The notes beneath the pieces were generated by a model that was given only the letters and a program-made list of their open reading frames with translations, was not told the DNA's origin and searched no databases. From assembly GCF_002939785.1 (NCBI RefSeq), contig NZ_MDEC01000012.1, forward strand, positions 1 through 63,292: a DNA stretch of 63,292 nucleotides. Reading direction: 5' to 3'. Positions 1 through 8,557 of this stretch are shown one piece after another. The DNA is from Xanthomonas codiaei. Its GTDB lineage: Bacteria; Pseudomonadota; Gammaproteobacteria; Xanthomonadales; Xanthomonadaceae. The translations under genes were made by a program, and so were the position numbers. The first letter of the stretch is position 1. Every line of letters starts with the position of its first letter.

Positions 1-54
1 TCTGCGTATGCCCAACAACTGGCAAACGCCGCTATCATCAACCCTGGATTCTAA
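1..54 (+). CDS. 3' end of an unidentified gene, possibly a transposase
   Basis: Frame 1 is open from the left edge and stops with TAA at 52-54, giving a 17-residue tail ending NAAIINPGF. The tail loosely resembles the C-terminal end of IS3-type OrfB transposases, and the DNA just after it (60-85, with a run of seven G) could be an element end. Nothing else supports this. The local composition is less GC-rich than the rest of the window. It could also be a chance open frame. Confidence 0.3.
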   Translation, partial: SAYAQQLANAAIINPGF

Positions 55-508
55 ACCCGGCCGCTACTCAGGACGGGGGGGCGTCGTTGGCAAAAAGTCT
101 TCGCACCTTGCTGTATGGCGGATGGTCGAACTTCTTAGGCCGGTTCATTTCCTCTTGGATGACATGGGGCAGCTGGCCCATCAAAAAGAGGCTGAAAAAG
201 GTGAGAGTCTTCCTCTAGTGCCGCACTTTGAAGACTTCTTCTGGTTCCTCTTGGCAAATCGGTCTGACATCATAAAGAGGAAGTCGTCGTGGTTGCGCCT
301 ATTCAATTCCTGAGCTGAATGGGTCTACTGGGGGCTCTTATCGGCGTTCTGCGCCCTTGCGCAAGCGACTCCGTTTCTGCTCCCGTAGCAGGCTTGAACC
401 GCCATTCCTGCTGCTTGAATAACGGTTCGAATAACGGTTCCAGGTTAACTTTCTTTACCATCGCGCCCATACCGCCACGCGGCAGGCATGGGCGCAACAT
501 GCTGGGAT
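55..508. other. intergenic, lower-GC stretch without a supported gene
   Basis: This is 454 bases between the edge tail and the TonB-dependent receptor stop. A 101-codon frame at 8-313 has no homology that I recognise and no ribosome binding site, and its composition looks like non-coding or decayed mobile DNA. Two near-copies of the nonamer AATAACGGTTC lie at about 419-440. I see no terminator for the receptor gene with a clear U-tract. Confidence 0.5.
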
Positions 509-3500
509 CTAGAACTTGTAGGTCAGCCCAAGGTACGCCAGCCGGCCTGCGTAGCCGCCGGTATAGAAGCGGGCGCGGGTGTCCTCGCCCAGGTGCGAGC
601 GGGACTCCTGCTTGGTCAGGTTCAGCACCGAGGCGGTGAGGCTGAGCGCGGGGGTGATGTTGTAGGCCGCATTGACATCGATCTGGTAGTACGGCTCCTC
701 GAAGACGTTCAAGCCGTTGACCAGGCCTTGCACCAGCTCGCCGCGACGGTTGTAGGAGGCGCGCAGCAGCAGGCTGTCGGTCTCGTAGAACACGGTGAGG
801 TTGGTCTGGTTCCTGGCGCTGCCCGGCATGGCGGTCTCGCCGGCCTCGGTGCCGTCCTCCAGCCGCACCGCGGCCTTGCTGGCATCGTTGTAGGTGTAGT
901 TGAACTGCACACCGAGGCCGGACGGCAGCGTGTGCTGCGCGTAGAGCTCCACACCCTGCGAGACCGCGTCCTGGCCGCCGGCCTGGGTGCTGTAGTTCTG
1001 CACGGTGACCGGTTGCCCGTCGACCATCATGTTGACGTCGCTGATCACGTCGACCGCAAAGTTCTCCACGTTCTTGCGGAACAGCCCCACCCCCGCCACC
1101 GAACCCGGGCGGAAATACCATTCCAGCCCCAGGTCGAACTGGGTGGCCTTGTACGGCTCCAGGTTCTTGTTGCTGCCCGAGCCGTACCAGCCCTGCTCGC
1201 TGGCGCCGCCGGTCAGGCGCCGGTCGGCCACGTACTCGGGGCTGTAAAACTCCAGGCTGCCAGGGGCGGCGATGTCGTTGTAGCTGGGACGTGCGATCAC
1301 CTTGGCGGCTGCCGCGCGCAGCAGCAGGTTTTCGGTCAGGTCGTAGGCCAGGTTGAAACTCGGCAGCACGTCGGTGTAGTTGCGGTCCAGCCCGCTCACC
1401 ACAAACGATTCGGTGCGTTGCACGCTGTCGGCCAGACGCCAGTAGCCTTCGGTTCCGCAATAGGTGTCGGCCGGGGCGCCGCCGGGGGGGGCGGCGCCCT
1501 GCTGGCAGGCCAGCGGATTGCCGTCGGCGCCGTCGAAGAAATAGTCGTTGTAGGCGGTCACCTTGTCGGTGGACTCGGCACGCTGGCCGGTGCGCGCCAC
1601 CCGCACGCCGACGTTGCCACGCAGCCGCTCGGTGTGGAAGTTGAGCTGCAGGTAGCTGGAATAGATCTCTTCGTCGACGTTGTAGACGAAGTTGTCTTCG
1701 CTGCGGGTCTGCATCGCGCCGTAGGTCTGGTTCAAGTAGCCGATGTAGCCCGGGAAGTTGATCGCCGGGAACGCGCTGGCGTTGACGCCACCGGCCAGAT
1801 TGTCCTGCGCGAACAGCAGCCCCGGCGAGAATTGGGTGGCGATGGCATTGCAGCGCCCGTTCCAGTAGCGGTTGTCGTAGTCGCCCGGGTCGGTGCCCGG
1901 GCACACCCAGTAATTGTTGCCGGTACTGCGGTGGATGCCGCCGTCGCGCCGTTTGATGCCGAACTGCAGCGAGTCGAAGACCTCGCCGTCGAAATGCCAG
2001 GTGGTATCGATCTGCGCGTACTGCTGCTGATTGGTGTTGCGGGTCCACGACGAGCCGGTCGAGCCCAGGTCGACCTGCAGGATGCCGTTGCGCAGGTTCT
2101 GCATCAGCTCCGGCGAGAACGTCATGGACGGCGTACCGGTCAGGTCCCAGGCGCTGGCGAAGTTGCCATTGGTCCAGCTGCCGTCGGCGTTTTGCAGGCG
2201 CGGCTTGATCGGCAGGGAGAACTGCAGCTCCGGCCCGCCCTTGGCCCAGGTGCGGCCGGCCTTGAAGGCCACGTCCACCTGCTCGCCACGCCATTCGCCG
2301 CCCAGGTCCACCGTCTGCGACTGCGATTTCTCGATGTTGTAGCTGCCGGTGATCTGCGGCGTCGGGACTGTGCAGTCGTCCGAGCCCCAGCCGCCCGGCG
2401 GCAGGCCGGCTGCGGCGGCCTCGGCCTCGCTGCAATAATAGGTCTTGCCCGGACGCAGGCTGTAGGCGGCGCCGGTGACGATGGTGCCGCTGGGATCGAA
2501 CTGCAGCCGGTCGAGCAGACGGCCGCCGCGCCAGTTGCCGTCGCCGTTGTAGCGGGCGATGTTCCACTCGGGAACCTTGATGGTATTGGTCTGCGAGTCC
2601 TGCGACAGGTCGAAGCGGAAGTAGTTCGCGGTCAGGGTCAGGTCGTCTGTGGGCTTGAACTGCAAGGTCAGTTGCCCGCCCTTGCGCTCGCGCTCCTCGC
2701 GTTTGGCGCCCAGGCTGACTGCCGTGGGCATCATGAAACCGGTGGAGTAATTGCCGTCCTGGTCCCAGAACCCGGTACCGCCCCACCAGTTGGCGTTGAA
2801 GTCCGACGGATTTCCGTTCACGTCGACCGCCGGGCCGACTTCGTCGCGTCCATACCACTGCCAGCTCTCGGTACTGGCATCGAGGGTACGTGCGGTGCGC
2901 TTCTGCTGCGTGTAGCCAACGAAGACACCGAAGCGGTCGTCCTTGTCGTGCCACGAATACGAACCGGAGAACTGGCCGTCGGTCTTCCTGCTGGTATCGG
3001 ACCAGGTGCCCTCGGCAGAGACGAAGCCGGAGTTTGGCTCCAGTTCCAGCGGGCGCCGCGTCTGCAGGATCACCGTGCCGCCGATGCCGCCTTCGTCGAT
3101 GCGCGCTTCCGGGGTCTTGTACAGCTCGGCGCTGCCCAGCAGGTTCGACGGCAGCAATGTGTAGTTGAACGAGCGCGTCGGGTCGCCGTTGGACTCGGCG
3201 GTGGCGATGTAGTTGCCGTTCAATTGGGTCAGTACCAGCTCCGAGGACAGGCCGCGCACACTGACGTTCTTGCCCTCGCCGCCGTCGCGGCTGATCACCA
3301 CGCCGGGCACGCGCTGCAGCGCATCGGCCACGTTCTTGTCGGGGAACTTGCCCACGTCCTCGGCGGTGATCACATCGACCACGGCGTTGGCGTTGCGCTT
3401 CTGCTCCAGGCTTTTTTCGATCGCATAGCGGTAGCCGGTCACCGTCACCGCGTCCAGGTCCGTGGCCTGCACCGCGGTCTGGCCCGTGGGCGCCGGCGTG

Positions 3501-3616
3501 CCGCCGGCCTGCTGGGCGGCGGCGGTGGAGGCGGCGCCCGCGAACAAGGCGATGGCGATACCGGCGGACAGCCTGCTGCGGTGGCGTGCGAATGGCATGC
3601 AGTTCATGTCGATCAT
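509..3616 (-). CDS. TonB-dependent outer-membrane receptor (Xanthomonas/Caulobacter type)
   Basis: Outer-membrane active transporter that takes up an unidentified substrate using TonB-ExbBD energy. From the ATG at 3616 the product is 1035 residues: a signal peptide (about 1-33, ending STAAAQQ), a TonB-box-like segment DAVTVTGYR, a plug domain with DVGKFPDKNVADALQRVPG and VRGL motifs, then a long beta-barrel ending in TYKF, whose terminal aromatic residue suits BAM insertion. The plug signature matches the TonB-Xanth-Caul subfamily, whose members often import plant or algal carbohydrates. Start choice: GGGAG lies three bases before ATG 3616; ATG 3607 is an alternative. The gene stands alone on the minus strand. 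Substrate cannot be read from sequence. Confidence 0.9.
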   Translation of the reverse strand: MIDMNCMPFARHRSRLSAGIAIALFAGAASTAAAQQAGGTPAPTGQTAVQATDLDAVTVTGYRYAIEKSLEQKRNANAVVDVITAEDVGKFPDKNVADALQRVPGVVISRDGGEGKNVSVRGLSSELVLTQLNGNYIATAESNGDPTRSFNYTLLPSNLLGSAELYKTPEARIDEGGIGGTVILQTRRPLELEPNSGFVSAEGTWSDTSRKTDGQFSGSYSWHDKDDRFGVFVGYTQQKRTARTLDASTESWQWYGRDEVGPAVDVNGNPSDFNANWWGGTGFWDQDGNYSTGFMMPTAVSLGAKREERERKGGQLTLQFKPTDDLTLTANYFRFDLSQDSQTNTIKVPEWNIARYNGDGNWRGGRLLDRLQFDPSGTIVTGAAYSLRPGKTYYCSEAEAAAAGLPPGGWGSDDCTVPTPQITGSYNIEKSQSQTVDLGGEWRGEQVDVAFKAGRTWAKGGPELQFSLPIKPRLQNADGSWTNGNFASAWDLTGTPSMTFSPELMQNLRNGILQVDLGSTGSSWTRNTNQQQYAQIDTTWHFDGEVFDSLQFGIKRRDGGIHRSTGNNYWVCPGTDPGDYDNRYWNGRCNAIATQFSPGLLFAQDNLAGGVNASAFPAINFPGYIGYLNQTYGAMQTRSEDNFVYNVDEEIYSSYLQLNFHTERLRGNVGVRVARTGQRAESTDKVTAYNDYFFDGADGNPLACQQGAAPPGGAPADTYCGTEGYWRLADSVQRTESFVVSGLDRNYTDVLPSFNLAYDLTENLLLRAAAAKVIARPSYNDIAAPGSLEFYSPEYVADRRLTGGASEQGWYGSGSNKNLEPYKATQFDLGLEWYFRPGSVAGVGLFRKNVENFAVDVISDVNMMVDGQPVTVQNYSTQAGGQDAVSQGVELYAQHTLPSGLGVQFNYTYNDASKAAVRLEDGTEAGETAMPGSARNQTNLTVFYETDSLLLRASYNRRGELVQGLVNGLNVFEEPYYQIDVNAAYNITPALSLTASVLNLTKQESRSHLGEDTRARFYTGGYAGRLAYLGLTYKF

Positions 3617-3738
3617 GCTCTCCCAATGGTGATCGGCTTCGGCGGACTGCGTCGATCCCAACGATCGGACAACAACGCCGCGCGAAGTGGCACAGAAATA
3701 TCCGGCGCCGTTGCGGCGACCCGGTCCCCCCTCCTCTT

Positions 3739-3760
3739 GCGTCCGCTTCTGCGCGGACGC
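3739..3760 (-). promoter_or_regulatory. hairpin in the receptor leader
   Basis: GCGTCCGC and GCGGACGC form a perfect 8-bp stem with a 6-base loop, about 125 bases before the receptor start. It could be an attenuator or simply stabilise the leader. No U-tract follows it on the minus strand. Confidence 0.35.
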
Positions 3761-3761
3761 A

Positions 3762-3777
3762 ATTAGATCGTTCTAAT
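3762..3777. promoter_or_regulatory. 16-bp palindrome, candidate operator of the receptor gene
   Basis: ATTAGATCGTTCTAAT has two 6-base arms around TCGT. The size and spacing suit a TetR- or LacI-type dimer site. It lies immediately upstream of the leader hairpin of the TonB-dependent receptor, where a promoter would be expected. The regulator is not in the window. Confidence 0.4.
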
Positions 3778-4434
3778 ACAGTGGGAAACTAAGTACCACA
3801 GCCCATGCAGCAACGCATTCTGCCGCGCAGCAGGCCCGCGGCGTCGTGGGGCATCCACGCTATGAGAAAGGCTTGCCACGCTTGAACGCTGCACGGTACA
3901 GCCTGCCTGCAGCAACGCGATCGCGAACAGCAAAACACCGCGTCCGCAACCAGGCGCAAGCGGTTTAGCGAAGCGACTGCACTCCTCCCTTCGTTCGCAA
4001 CCGAGCTCAATGAGAGACAAGGCCGACATGCGTGTTGGCACACGCCAGGAGACGGCCCAGCACACGCCGCCTGGCTGCCATGGCCATCCCAGGGATGTAC
4101 CGTGACGGCGAGTCATAGAGAATGTTTGGAAAGCCGAAGAGACGACTCCCAGCGGCGCTCGCGCTCCTCATCGAAGCCGGCGACCGAAAGCCGCGCCTGG
4201 ACGTACCCTCACCCCAACCCCTCTCCCGCAGGAGAGGGGCTCAAGAACGCGCAGGCCGTGCGTTCTCTCTGCTCTCCTAAAGCAGGGCTGACGCTAGGCA
4301 TCACTGAGTTCGTTGAGACGTTTCCCGACCGAGGACCGATCCCCGGCCGGGCATACCGCCCGCAACGAAGCCGGCAATTGAAGACCCATCCCCCAGAACG
4401 ACAACTTTCTGGCGCTCTCAACCATCTGGCTCTA
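3778..4434. other. intergenic region with one dispersed palindrome
   Basis: This separates the divergent receptor and motor genes. It holds the CCCCTCTCC hairpin listed separately. The frames here (for example 3763-4116 minus) show no protein-like composition or start signals. Confidence 0.5.
4205..4239. repeat. dispersed intergenic palindrome (copy 1)
   Basis: CCCTCACCCCAACCC is followed by a perfect 9-bp stem (CCCCTCTCC, loop CGCA, GGAGAGGGG). The same CTCACCCCAACCC core occurs in inverse orientation near 47970-47985. This is typical of the multi-copy intergenic palindromes of Xanthomonas. Confidence 0.6.
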
Positions 4435-4461
4435 TCAAGTCCGCCGCGCCTGGGCCGATAC
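4435..4461 (+). promoter_or_regulatory. sigma-28 (FliA) promoter of motA-like gene
   Basis: TCAAGTCC, 11 bases, GCCGATAC, against the consensus TAAAGTTT-N11-GCCGATAA. The -10 box ends only 7 bases before the ATG at 4469, so transcription would begin at or next to the start codon. Confidence 0.7.
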
Positions 4462-4468
4462 CGCTTGC

Positions 4469-5209
4469 ATGGACAGATTGAGCATCATCGGACTGGTGCT
4501 GGCGATCGTGGCGATCGTCGGCGGCAGCGTATTGAAAGGCGCCGGCATTTCGTCGCTGTGGTCGCCGGCTGCCTTCGTGATCGTCATCGTTGGCACGGTG
4601 GCGGCGATCCTGCTGCACACCTCGCCGGCGGTTTTCCGGCGCGCCTTCAAGATCCTGCGCTGGGTGATCCGGCCGCCGGCCAGCGACCGGCCGCAGCTGG
4701 TCGCCCGCATCGTGGAATGGAGCAATACCGCACGTCGCCAGGGCCTGCTCGGCCTGGAAGACCAGTTGCCGCGCCTGGATGACCCGTTCCTGCGCAAGGG
4801 CCTGCAGATGCTGGTCGATGGCGTGGAGCCGGAGGCCATGCGCCACATGCTGGAAATCGAAGTGGACAACCAGGAGCGTCAGGATCTTGCCGCGGCCAAG
4901 GTGTTCGAGGGCATGGGCATTTACGCGCCTACGCTGGGCATCATCGGCGCGGTCCTTGGCCTGATGGCGGTGATGAAGAATCTGGCCGACCCGGCCATGC
5001 TCGGCCACGGCATCGCGGCGGCCTTCACGGCCACCATTTACGGCATTGCCTCGGCCAACCTGTTGTTTCTGCCGGTGGCGGCCAAGCTCAAGAGCGTGAT
5101 CCATTGCAGCACCAACGAGCGCGAAATGGCGATCGAAGGGCTGATTGCGATCGCCCAAGGCGAGAACCCGCGCAACATCGAATCGAAATTGGCAGGCTAC
5201 TTGCATTAG
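4469..5209 (+). CDS. motA: flagellar stator subunit, MotA type (MotC-like)
   Basis: Inner-membrane channel subunit of a flagellar stator, partner of the MotB-type protein downstream. The 246 residues start with a transmembrane helix (1-20), then a second (about 34-52), a large cytoplasmic loop (55-145) with the conserved RQGLLGLED and DPFLRKGLQMLVDG segments, and two further membrane helices (about 150-170 and 185-205). This is the MotA/PomA arrangement. The N-terminal Met opens the first helix, so no later start is acceptable. No Shine-Dalgarno is present; with the promoter position this suggests a leaderless mRNA. The order motA-motB-parA-cheW-like matches the motC-motD-parC-parP order of pseudomonads, so this may be a second stator set. 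Confidence 0.9.
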   Translation: MDRLSIIGLVLAIVAIVGGSVLKGAGISSLWSPAAFVIVIVGTVAAILLHTSPAVFRRAFKILRWVIRPPASDRPQLVARIVEWSNTARRQGLLGLEDQLPRLDDPFLRKGLQMLVDGVEPEAMRHMLEIEVDNQERQDLAAAKVFEGMGIYAPTLGIIGAVLGLMAVMKNLADPAMLGHGIAAAFTATIYGIASANLLFLPVAAKLKSVIHCSTNEREMAIEGLIAIAQGENPRNIESKLAGYLH

Positions 5210-5388
5210 AGCGTGTCATGGACGTTGAGATGAGATGCAACCCGCTCGGGAAGTGGTCTGTGGCGCGCCGGCATTGCGTTGCCCGCCTTGCCCGGGCAGC
5301 CAGCCTGGGCAGCAGTGCAGGCCTTGTCTCGACGCACCACGGACCGCTTCGCACTCACCTCAACGCCCATCACACGCCCTGACCCCCC

Positions 5389-6363
5389 ATGGCCCGTCGT
5401 CACAAACACCACGAAGAGCACGGCAACCACGAAGCGTGGGCGATTCCCTACGCCGACCTGATGACGTTGCTGCTGGCGTTCTTCGTGGTGATGTACGCCA
5501 TTTCCTCGCTCAACGAGGGCAAATACAAGGTGATGGCGCAGGCGCTGACCAGCGCCTTCGGGGGTTCCTCGAACACCGCAAGCCCGGTGCAGATCGGCAA
5601 GACCCAGACCCTGGGCGCCGACTACGACCGCCCGTCGGTGATCAAGGCCGGCGTGCCGATGGCCGCCACCCATGGGCAGACCGACGCCACCTTGCTGCCG
5701 TCGATGGCCGCGCAGATGCGCATGCCGGTGTCGTTGCGCAACCAGGCGCAGCTGGCCCGCGCACAGCGCCAGATGGACGCGGTGGCGCAGCAGCTGAGCA
5801 AGACGCTGTCGCCGCTGATCGACAAGAAACTCATCACCATCCGCCGCAACGATCTGTGGATCGAGGTGGAGATCAACAGCGACATCCTGTTCGGCACCGG
5901 CTCGGCCACCCTGGCTGGCGGCGCCCGCGAGACCCTGTCCACGCTGGCCTCGGTGCTGCGCGATGCGCCCAACGGCGTGCGCGTGGAGGGCTATACCGAC
6001 AACCAGCCCATCGCCACCGCGCAGTTCCCCTCCAATTGGGAGCTGTCGGCGGCGCGTGCGGCCAGCGTGGTGCACCTGTTCGCCGACGACGGCATCGCCC
6101 CGCAACGATTGGCGATGGTGGGCTATGGAGAATTCCGCGCACGTGCCGATAACAGTACCGAGGCGGGACGGAATGCGAACCGGCGTGTGGTGTTGATCAT
6201 CCTCGCTGACTCGGCTGGCTCACTCGCACCCGATCCGCCATCGCAGTTGCATGCGACCGCCGCCGGGGCGCCGAAGCTTCCCAAGTCTGACGGCGGCCAA
6301 ACGGCCGTCACCACCGAAAGCGGCACAAGTTCCGTCCCCGCCGTAATTGAAGGAGTGCAGTGA
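5389..6363 (+). CDS. motB: flagellar stator subunit, MotB type (MotD-like)
   Basis: Peptidoglycan-anchoring stator subunit, 324 residues. A short charged His-rich N-terminus is followed by one membrane helix (about 24-43) beginning PYADLMTLLLAFFVVMYA; Asp23 corresponds to the proton-binding Asp of MotB. An OmpA/MotB peptidoglycan-binding domain occupies about 160-275, with GYTDNQPI, NWELSAARA and NRRVVL motifs. The C-terminal 45 residues are low-complexity. The 179-base spacer to motA is longer than usual for a motAB pair and may contain a small intergenic element. The stop is followed two bases later by the parA start, so these genes form an operon. Confidence 0.9.
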   Translation: MARRHKHHEEHGNHEAWAIPYADLMTLLLAFFVVMYAISSLNEGKYKVMAQALTSAFGGSSNTASPVQIGKTQTLGADYDRPSVIKAGVPMAATHGQTDATLLPSMAAQMRMPVSLRNQAQLARAQRQMDAVAQQLSKTLSPLIDKKLITIRRNDLWIEVEINSDILFGTGSATLAGGARETLSTLASVLRDAPNGVRVEGYTDNQPIATAQFPSNWELSAARAASVVHLFADDGIAPQRLAMVGYGEFRARADNSTEAGRNANRRVVLIILADSAGSLAPDPPSQLHATAAGAPKLPKSDGGQTAVTTESGTSSVPAVIEGVQ

Positions 6364-6364
6364 G

Positions 6365-7147
6365 ATGCGTATCTGGGCAATCGCCAACCAAAAGGGCGGC
6401 GTAGGCAAGACCACCACGACGCTGGCGCTGGGTCGCGGCCTGGCCGCGCTCGGCCATCGGGTGTTGTTGATCGACCTCGACCCGCACTCCTCGCTCACCC
6501 GCGCGTTCGGCGTGGCGGTCGACCCGCCGCCGCGCGGGGTATTGGAGCTGTTCGGCACCCCGCCGAGCGATCTGGCCAGCCTGGCCCACGAAAGCGCCAT
6601 CCCCGGCCTGTCCTACGTCTGCGCACAGGCCGCCCTGGCCACGCTGGAGCGCCGCAGCGCCAACCAGCCCGGCCTGGGCCTGGCCTTGCAGAACGCGATG
6701 ACCCGCCACGCCGGCCAGCACGACTACATCCTGCTGGACTGCCCGCCCACCCTGGGCCTGTTGATGATCAACGCCCTGGCCGCCTGCGACCGCGTGGTGG
6801 TGCCGACCCAGGCCGAACCGCTCGCCCTGCATGGCCTGGCCAGCATGGTGCGCACCGCCGACATGGTGCAACGCTCGCGTCGCCGCGAACTGCCGGTGTC
6901 GATCCTGCCGACCCTGTTCGACCGTCGCACCCGCGCCGGCAACGAGACGCTCAAGGAAATGCAGACCACCTACGGCCCGGCGGTGTGGGAAGACGCGGTT
7001 CCGATGGATACCCGTATCTGCAATGCCGCCGCACTCACCGTCCCGGCCACTGGCGGCGACTACCAGGGCCGCGGCCTGTCCGCCTATCGCCGCGCGCTGG
7101 AATGGGTGCTGGCCGATGACGCGATGCGCATGGAGCAAGCCGCATGA
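6365..7147 (+). CDS. parC: ParA-family ATPase of the chemotaxis cluster (ParC-like)
   Basis: A 260-residue MinD/ParA ATPase with deviant Walker A KGGVGKTTTT (Lys10, Lys15), the conserved DLDPH segment and LLDCPPTLG as Walker B. ParA proteins encoded with che genes (ParC of Vibrio and Pseudomonas) place chemotaxis arrays at the cell pole or inherit them evenly. AAGGAG at 6350-6355 sets the ATG at 6365; an upstream TTG is not needed. The last codons overlap the next gene by ATGA, so the two are translationally coupled, which fits a ParC-ParP pair. No parB or parS-like gene is adjacent, arguing against a plasmid-partition role. Confidence 0.85.
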   Translation: MRIWAIANQKGGVGKTTTTLALGRGLAALGHRVLLIDLDPHSSLTRAFGVAVDPPPRGVLELFGTPPSDLASLAHESAIPGLSYVCAQAALATLERRSANQPGLGLALQNAMTRHAGQHDYILLDCPPTLGLLMINALAACDRVVVPTQAEPLALHGLASMVRTADMVQRSRRRELPVSILPTLFDRRTRAGNETLKEMQTTYGPAVWEDAVPMDTRICNAAALTVPATGGDYQGRGLSAYRRALEWVLADDAMRMEQAA

Positions 7148-8442
7148 GCAACCACACCGCCAACGGTGAGCTGGACGATTATCTGGAGGGCCTGCTGCAC
7201 GATGCCGGCGTGGAGATTCCCGCTGCCGCACCCGCGGTGGCAGAGCCGCCGGCCGCGCTGGCCGCGTTCGACCAAGCCGATGTCGCAGTGGCCGAACCAC
7301 CGGCCGCCGCCGTCGCCTCGCCCGAGGCCATCGCCGCCGACCTGCTGGCCGAGATGCATTCGGATCCGGCCTTCGGCGCACCGGTAGCCGCCGCGCCCAC
7401 GCCCGAGCAGATCGCCGCCGACCTGTTGGCCGAGATGGATTCCGATCCGGCCTTCGGCGCACCGGTGGCCGCCGCGCCCACGCCCGAGCAGATCGCCGCC
7501 GACCTGCTGGCCGAGATGGATTCCGATCCCGCCTTCGGCGCACCGGTGGCCGTCGCGCCCACGCCCGAGCAGATCGCCGCCGACCTGTTGGCCGAGATGG
7601 ATTCCGATCCGGCCTTCGGCGCACCGGTGGCCGCCGCCCCCACGCCCGAGCAGATCGCCGCCGACCTGTTGGCCGAGATGGATGCCGACCCGGCCTTCGG
7701 CAGTGCCGTCCCAAGCGCGGACATGATCGCTGCCGATCTGCTGGCCGAAATGGATTCCGATCCCGCCTTCGGCAGCGCCGTTCCCAGCGCGGACATGATC
7801 GCCGCCGATCTGCTGGCAGAAATGGATGCCGACCCGGCCTTCGGGCTGGAGCCCGCAGCGGTCGCCGTGCCGGCGCCTGCACCGGCTCCCGCCGCGCTGC
7901 CGTCACGCGCCGCACCGGCAGCTGCACGTGCCGCGCCGGCGCCGATCGCGCCGACCGGGCTGCAGGCGCTGCTGGCTCCCGGCCAGGCCGACAAGATCCA
8001 CGCCGAGCGCCGTGCCAGCGAACGCAGCACCCGCTGGCTGCGCCTGCGCTGCGGCGAACAGACCTATGCGCTGGAACTGCTCAAGGTGCAGGAAGTGGTG
8101 CTGCCAGTGCCCTTGCTGCCACTGCGCGGCACACCCAGCGCCATGCTCGGCATCATGAACCTGCGTGGGCAGGTGGTGCCGGTGATCGACCTGGGCATCC
8201 ACCTGGGCTCGTCGCCGGTGGACATGGACCTGCAGACGCGTGTGGTGGTGCTGGAAGAGAACGGCGAAACCATGGGCCTGCGCGTGTCGGCCGTGGAAGA
8301 CGTCACCAGCCTCACCGACCAGCAGATTGAACCGCCGGACAACGCCCGACTGTGCCGCATCTCCAACAACCTGTTCCGCGGTGTCGCGCGCCTAGGTCAT
8401 CAGCCGATGATCCTGCTCGATGCCACGCATCTGCTGCACTGA
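7144..8442 (+). CDS. parP: CheW-domain array adaptor with tandem-repeat linker (ParP-like)
   Basis: 432 residues. The C-terminal 140 (about 293-432) are a CheW-like domain, with IMNLRGQVVPVIDLG and LRVSAVEDV segments. The N-terminal part contains seven copies of the 16-residue core IAADLLAEMDSDPAFG (from residue 63), joined by Ala/Pro linkers, then an Ala/Pro-rich stretch. ParP proteins have this plan: a disordered or Pro-rich N-terminus that binds ParC and a CheW-like domain that enters the array through CheA and receptors. Overlap with the ParA-type gene and the position before cheA support this. The repeat core would form a short amphipathic helix and is the probable multivalent docking element. 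It could alternatively be an unusual CheW. Confidence 0.8.
   Translation: MSNHTANGELDDYLEGLLHDAGVEIPAAAPAVAEPPAALAAFDQADVAVAEPPAAAVASPEAIAADLLAEMHSDPAFGAPVAAAPTPEQIAADLLAEMDSDPAFGAPVAAAPTPEQIAADLLAEMDSDPAFGAPVAVAPTPEQIAADLLAEMDSDPAFGAPVAAAPTPEQIAADLLAEMDADPAFGSAVPSADMIAADLLAEMDSDPAFGSAVPSADMIAADLLAEMDADPAFGLEPAAVAVPAPAPAPAALPSRAAPAAARAAPAPIAPTGLQALLAPGQADKIHAERRASERSTRWLRLRCGEQTYALELLKVQEVVLPVPLLPLRGTPSAMLGIMNLRGQVVPVIDLGIHLGSSPVDMDLQTRVVVLEENGETMGLRVSAVEDVTSLTDQQIEPPDNARLCRISNNLFRGVARLGHQPMILLDATHLLH
7330..7845 (+). repeat. seven tandem in-frame repeats within the ParP-like gene
   Basis: Copies begin at 7330, 7411, 7492, 7573, 7654, 7726 and 7798. The first five are spaced 81 bases apart and the last three 72. 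Copies two to four are almost identical in DNA, so copy number probably varies between strains by slippage or recombination. Confidence 0.9.
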
Positions 8443-8500
8443 CACGCGTGTGGAACCTGATCCCAGGCTTGCACAATCTGGCGTGTCACCGATTCACCGT

Positions 8501-8527
8501 TAAAGCTTTCCCGCCCCCCGCCGTTAG
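8501..8527 (+). promoter_or_regulatory. sigma-28 promoter of STAS-cheY-cheA
   Basis: TAAAGCTT, 11 bases, GCCGTTAG. It sits 30 bases before the STAS start and after the stop of the ParP-like gene, so STAS-cheY-cheA can be a separate unit. Confidence 0.75.
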
Positions 8528-8557
8528 TACGCATAGAACCATCCGTTCGGAGCAACA

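Noticed and set aside
303..3626. Very long open frames on both strands opposite or beside the TonB-dependent receptor
   Set aside because: They are Arg/Ala/Gly-rich shadows produced by high GC and GC3 bias; only the 509-3616 minus frame has a signal peptide, plug motifs and an aromatic C-terminus.
3763..4116. A 117-codon minus-strand frame with an apparent lipobox
   Set aside because: No ribosome site, no recognisable family and no neighbour in operon; it lies in the divergent intergenic region.
6347..6364. Upstream TTG start for the ParA-type gene
   Set aside because: It overlaps the motB end and the AAGGAG ribosome site that clearly serves ATG 6365.
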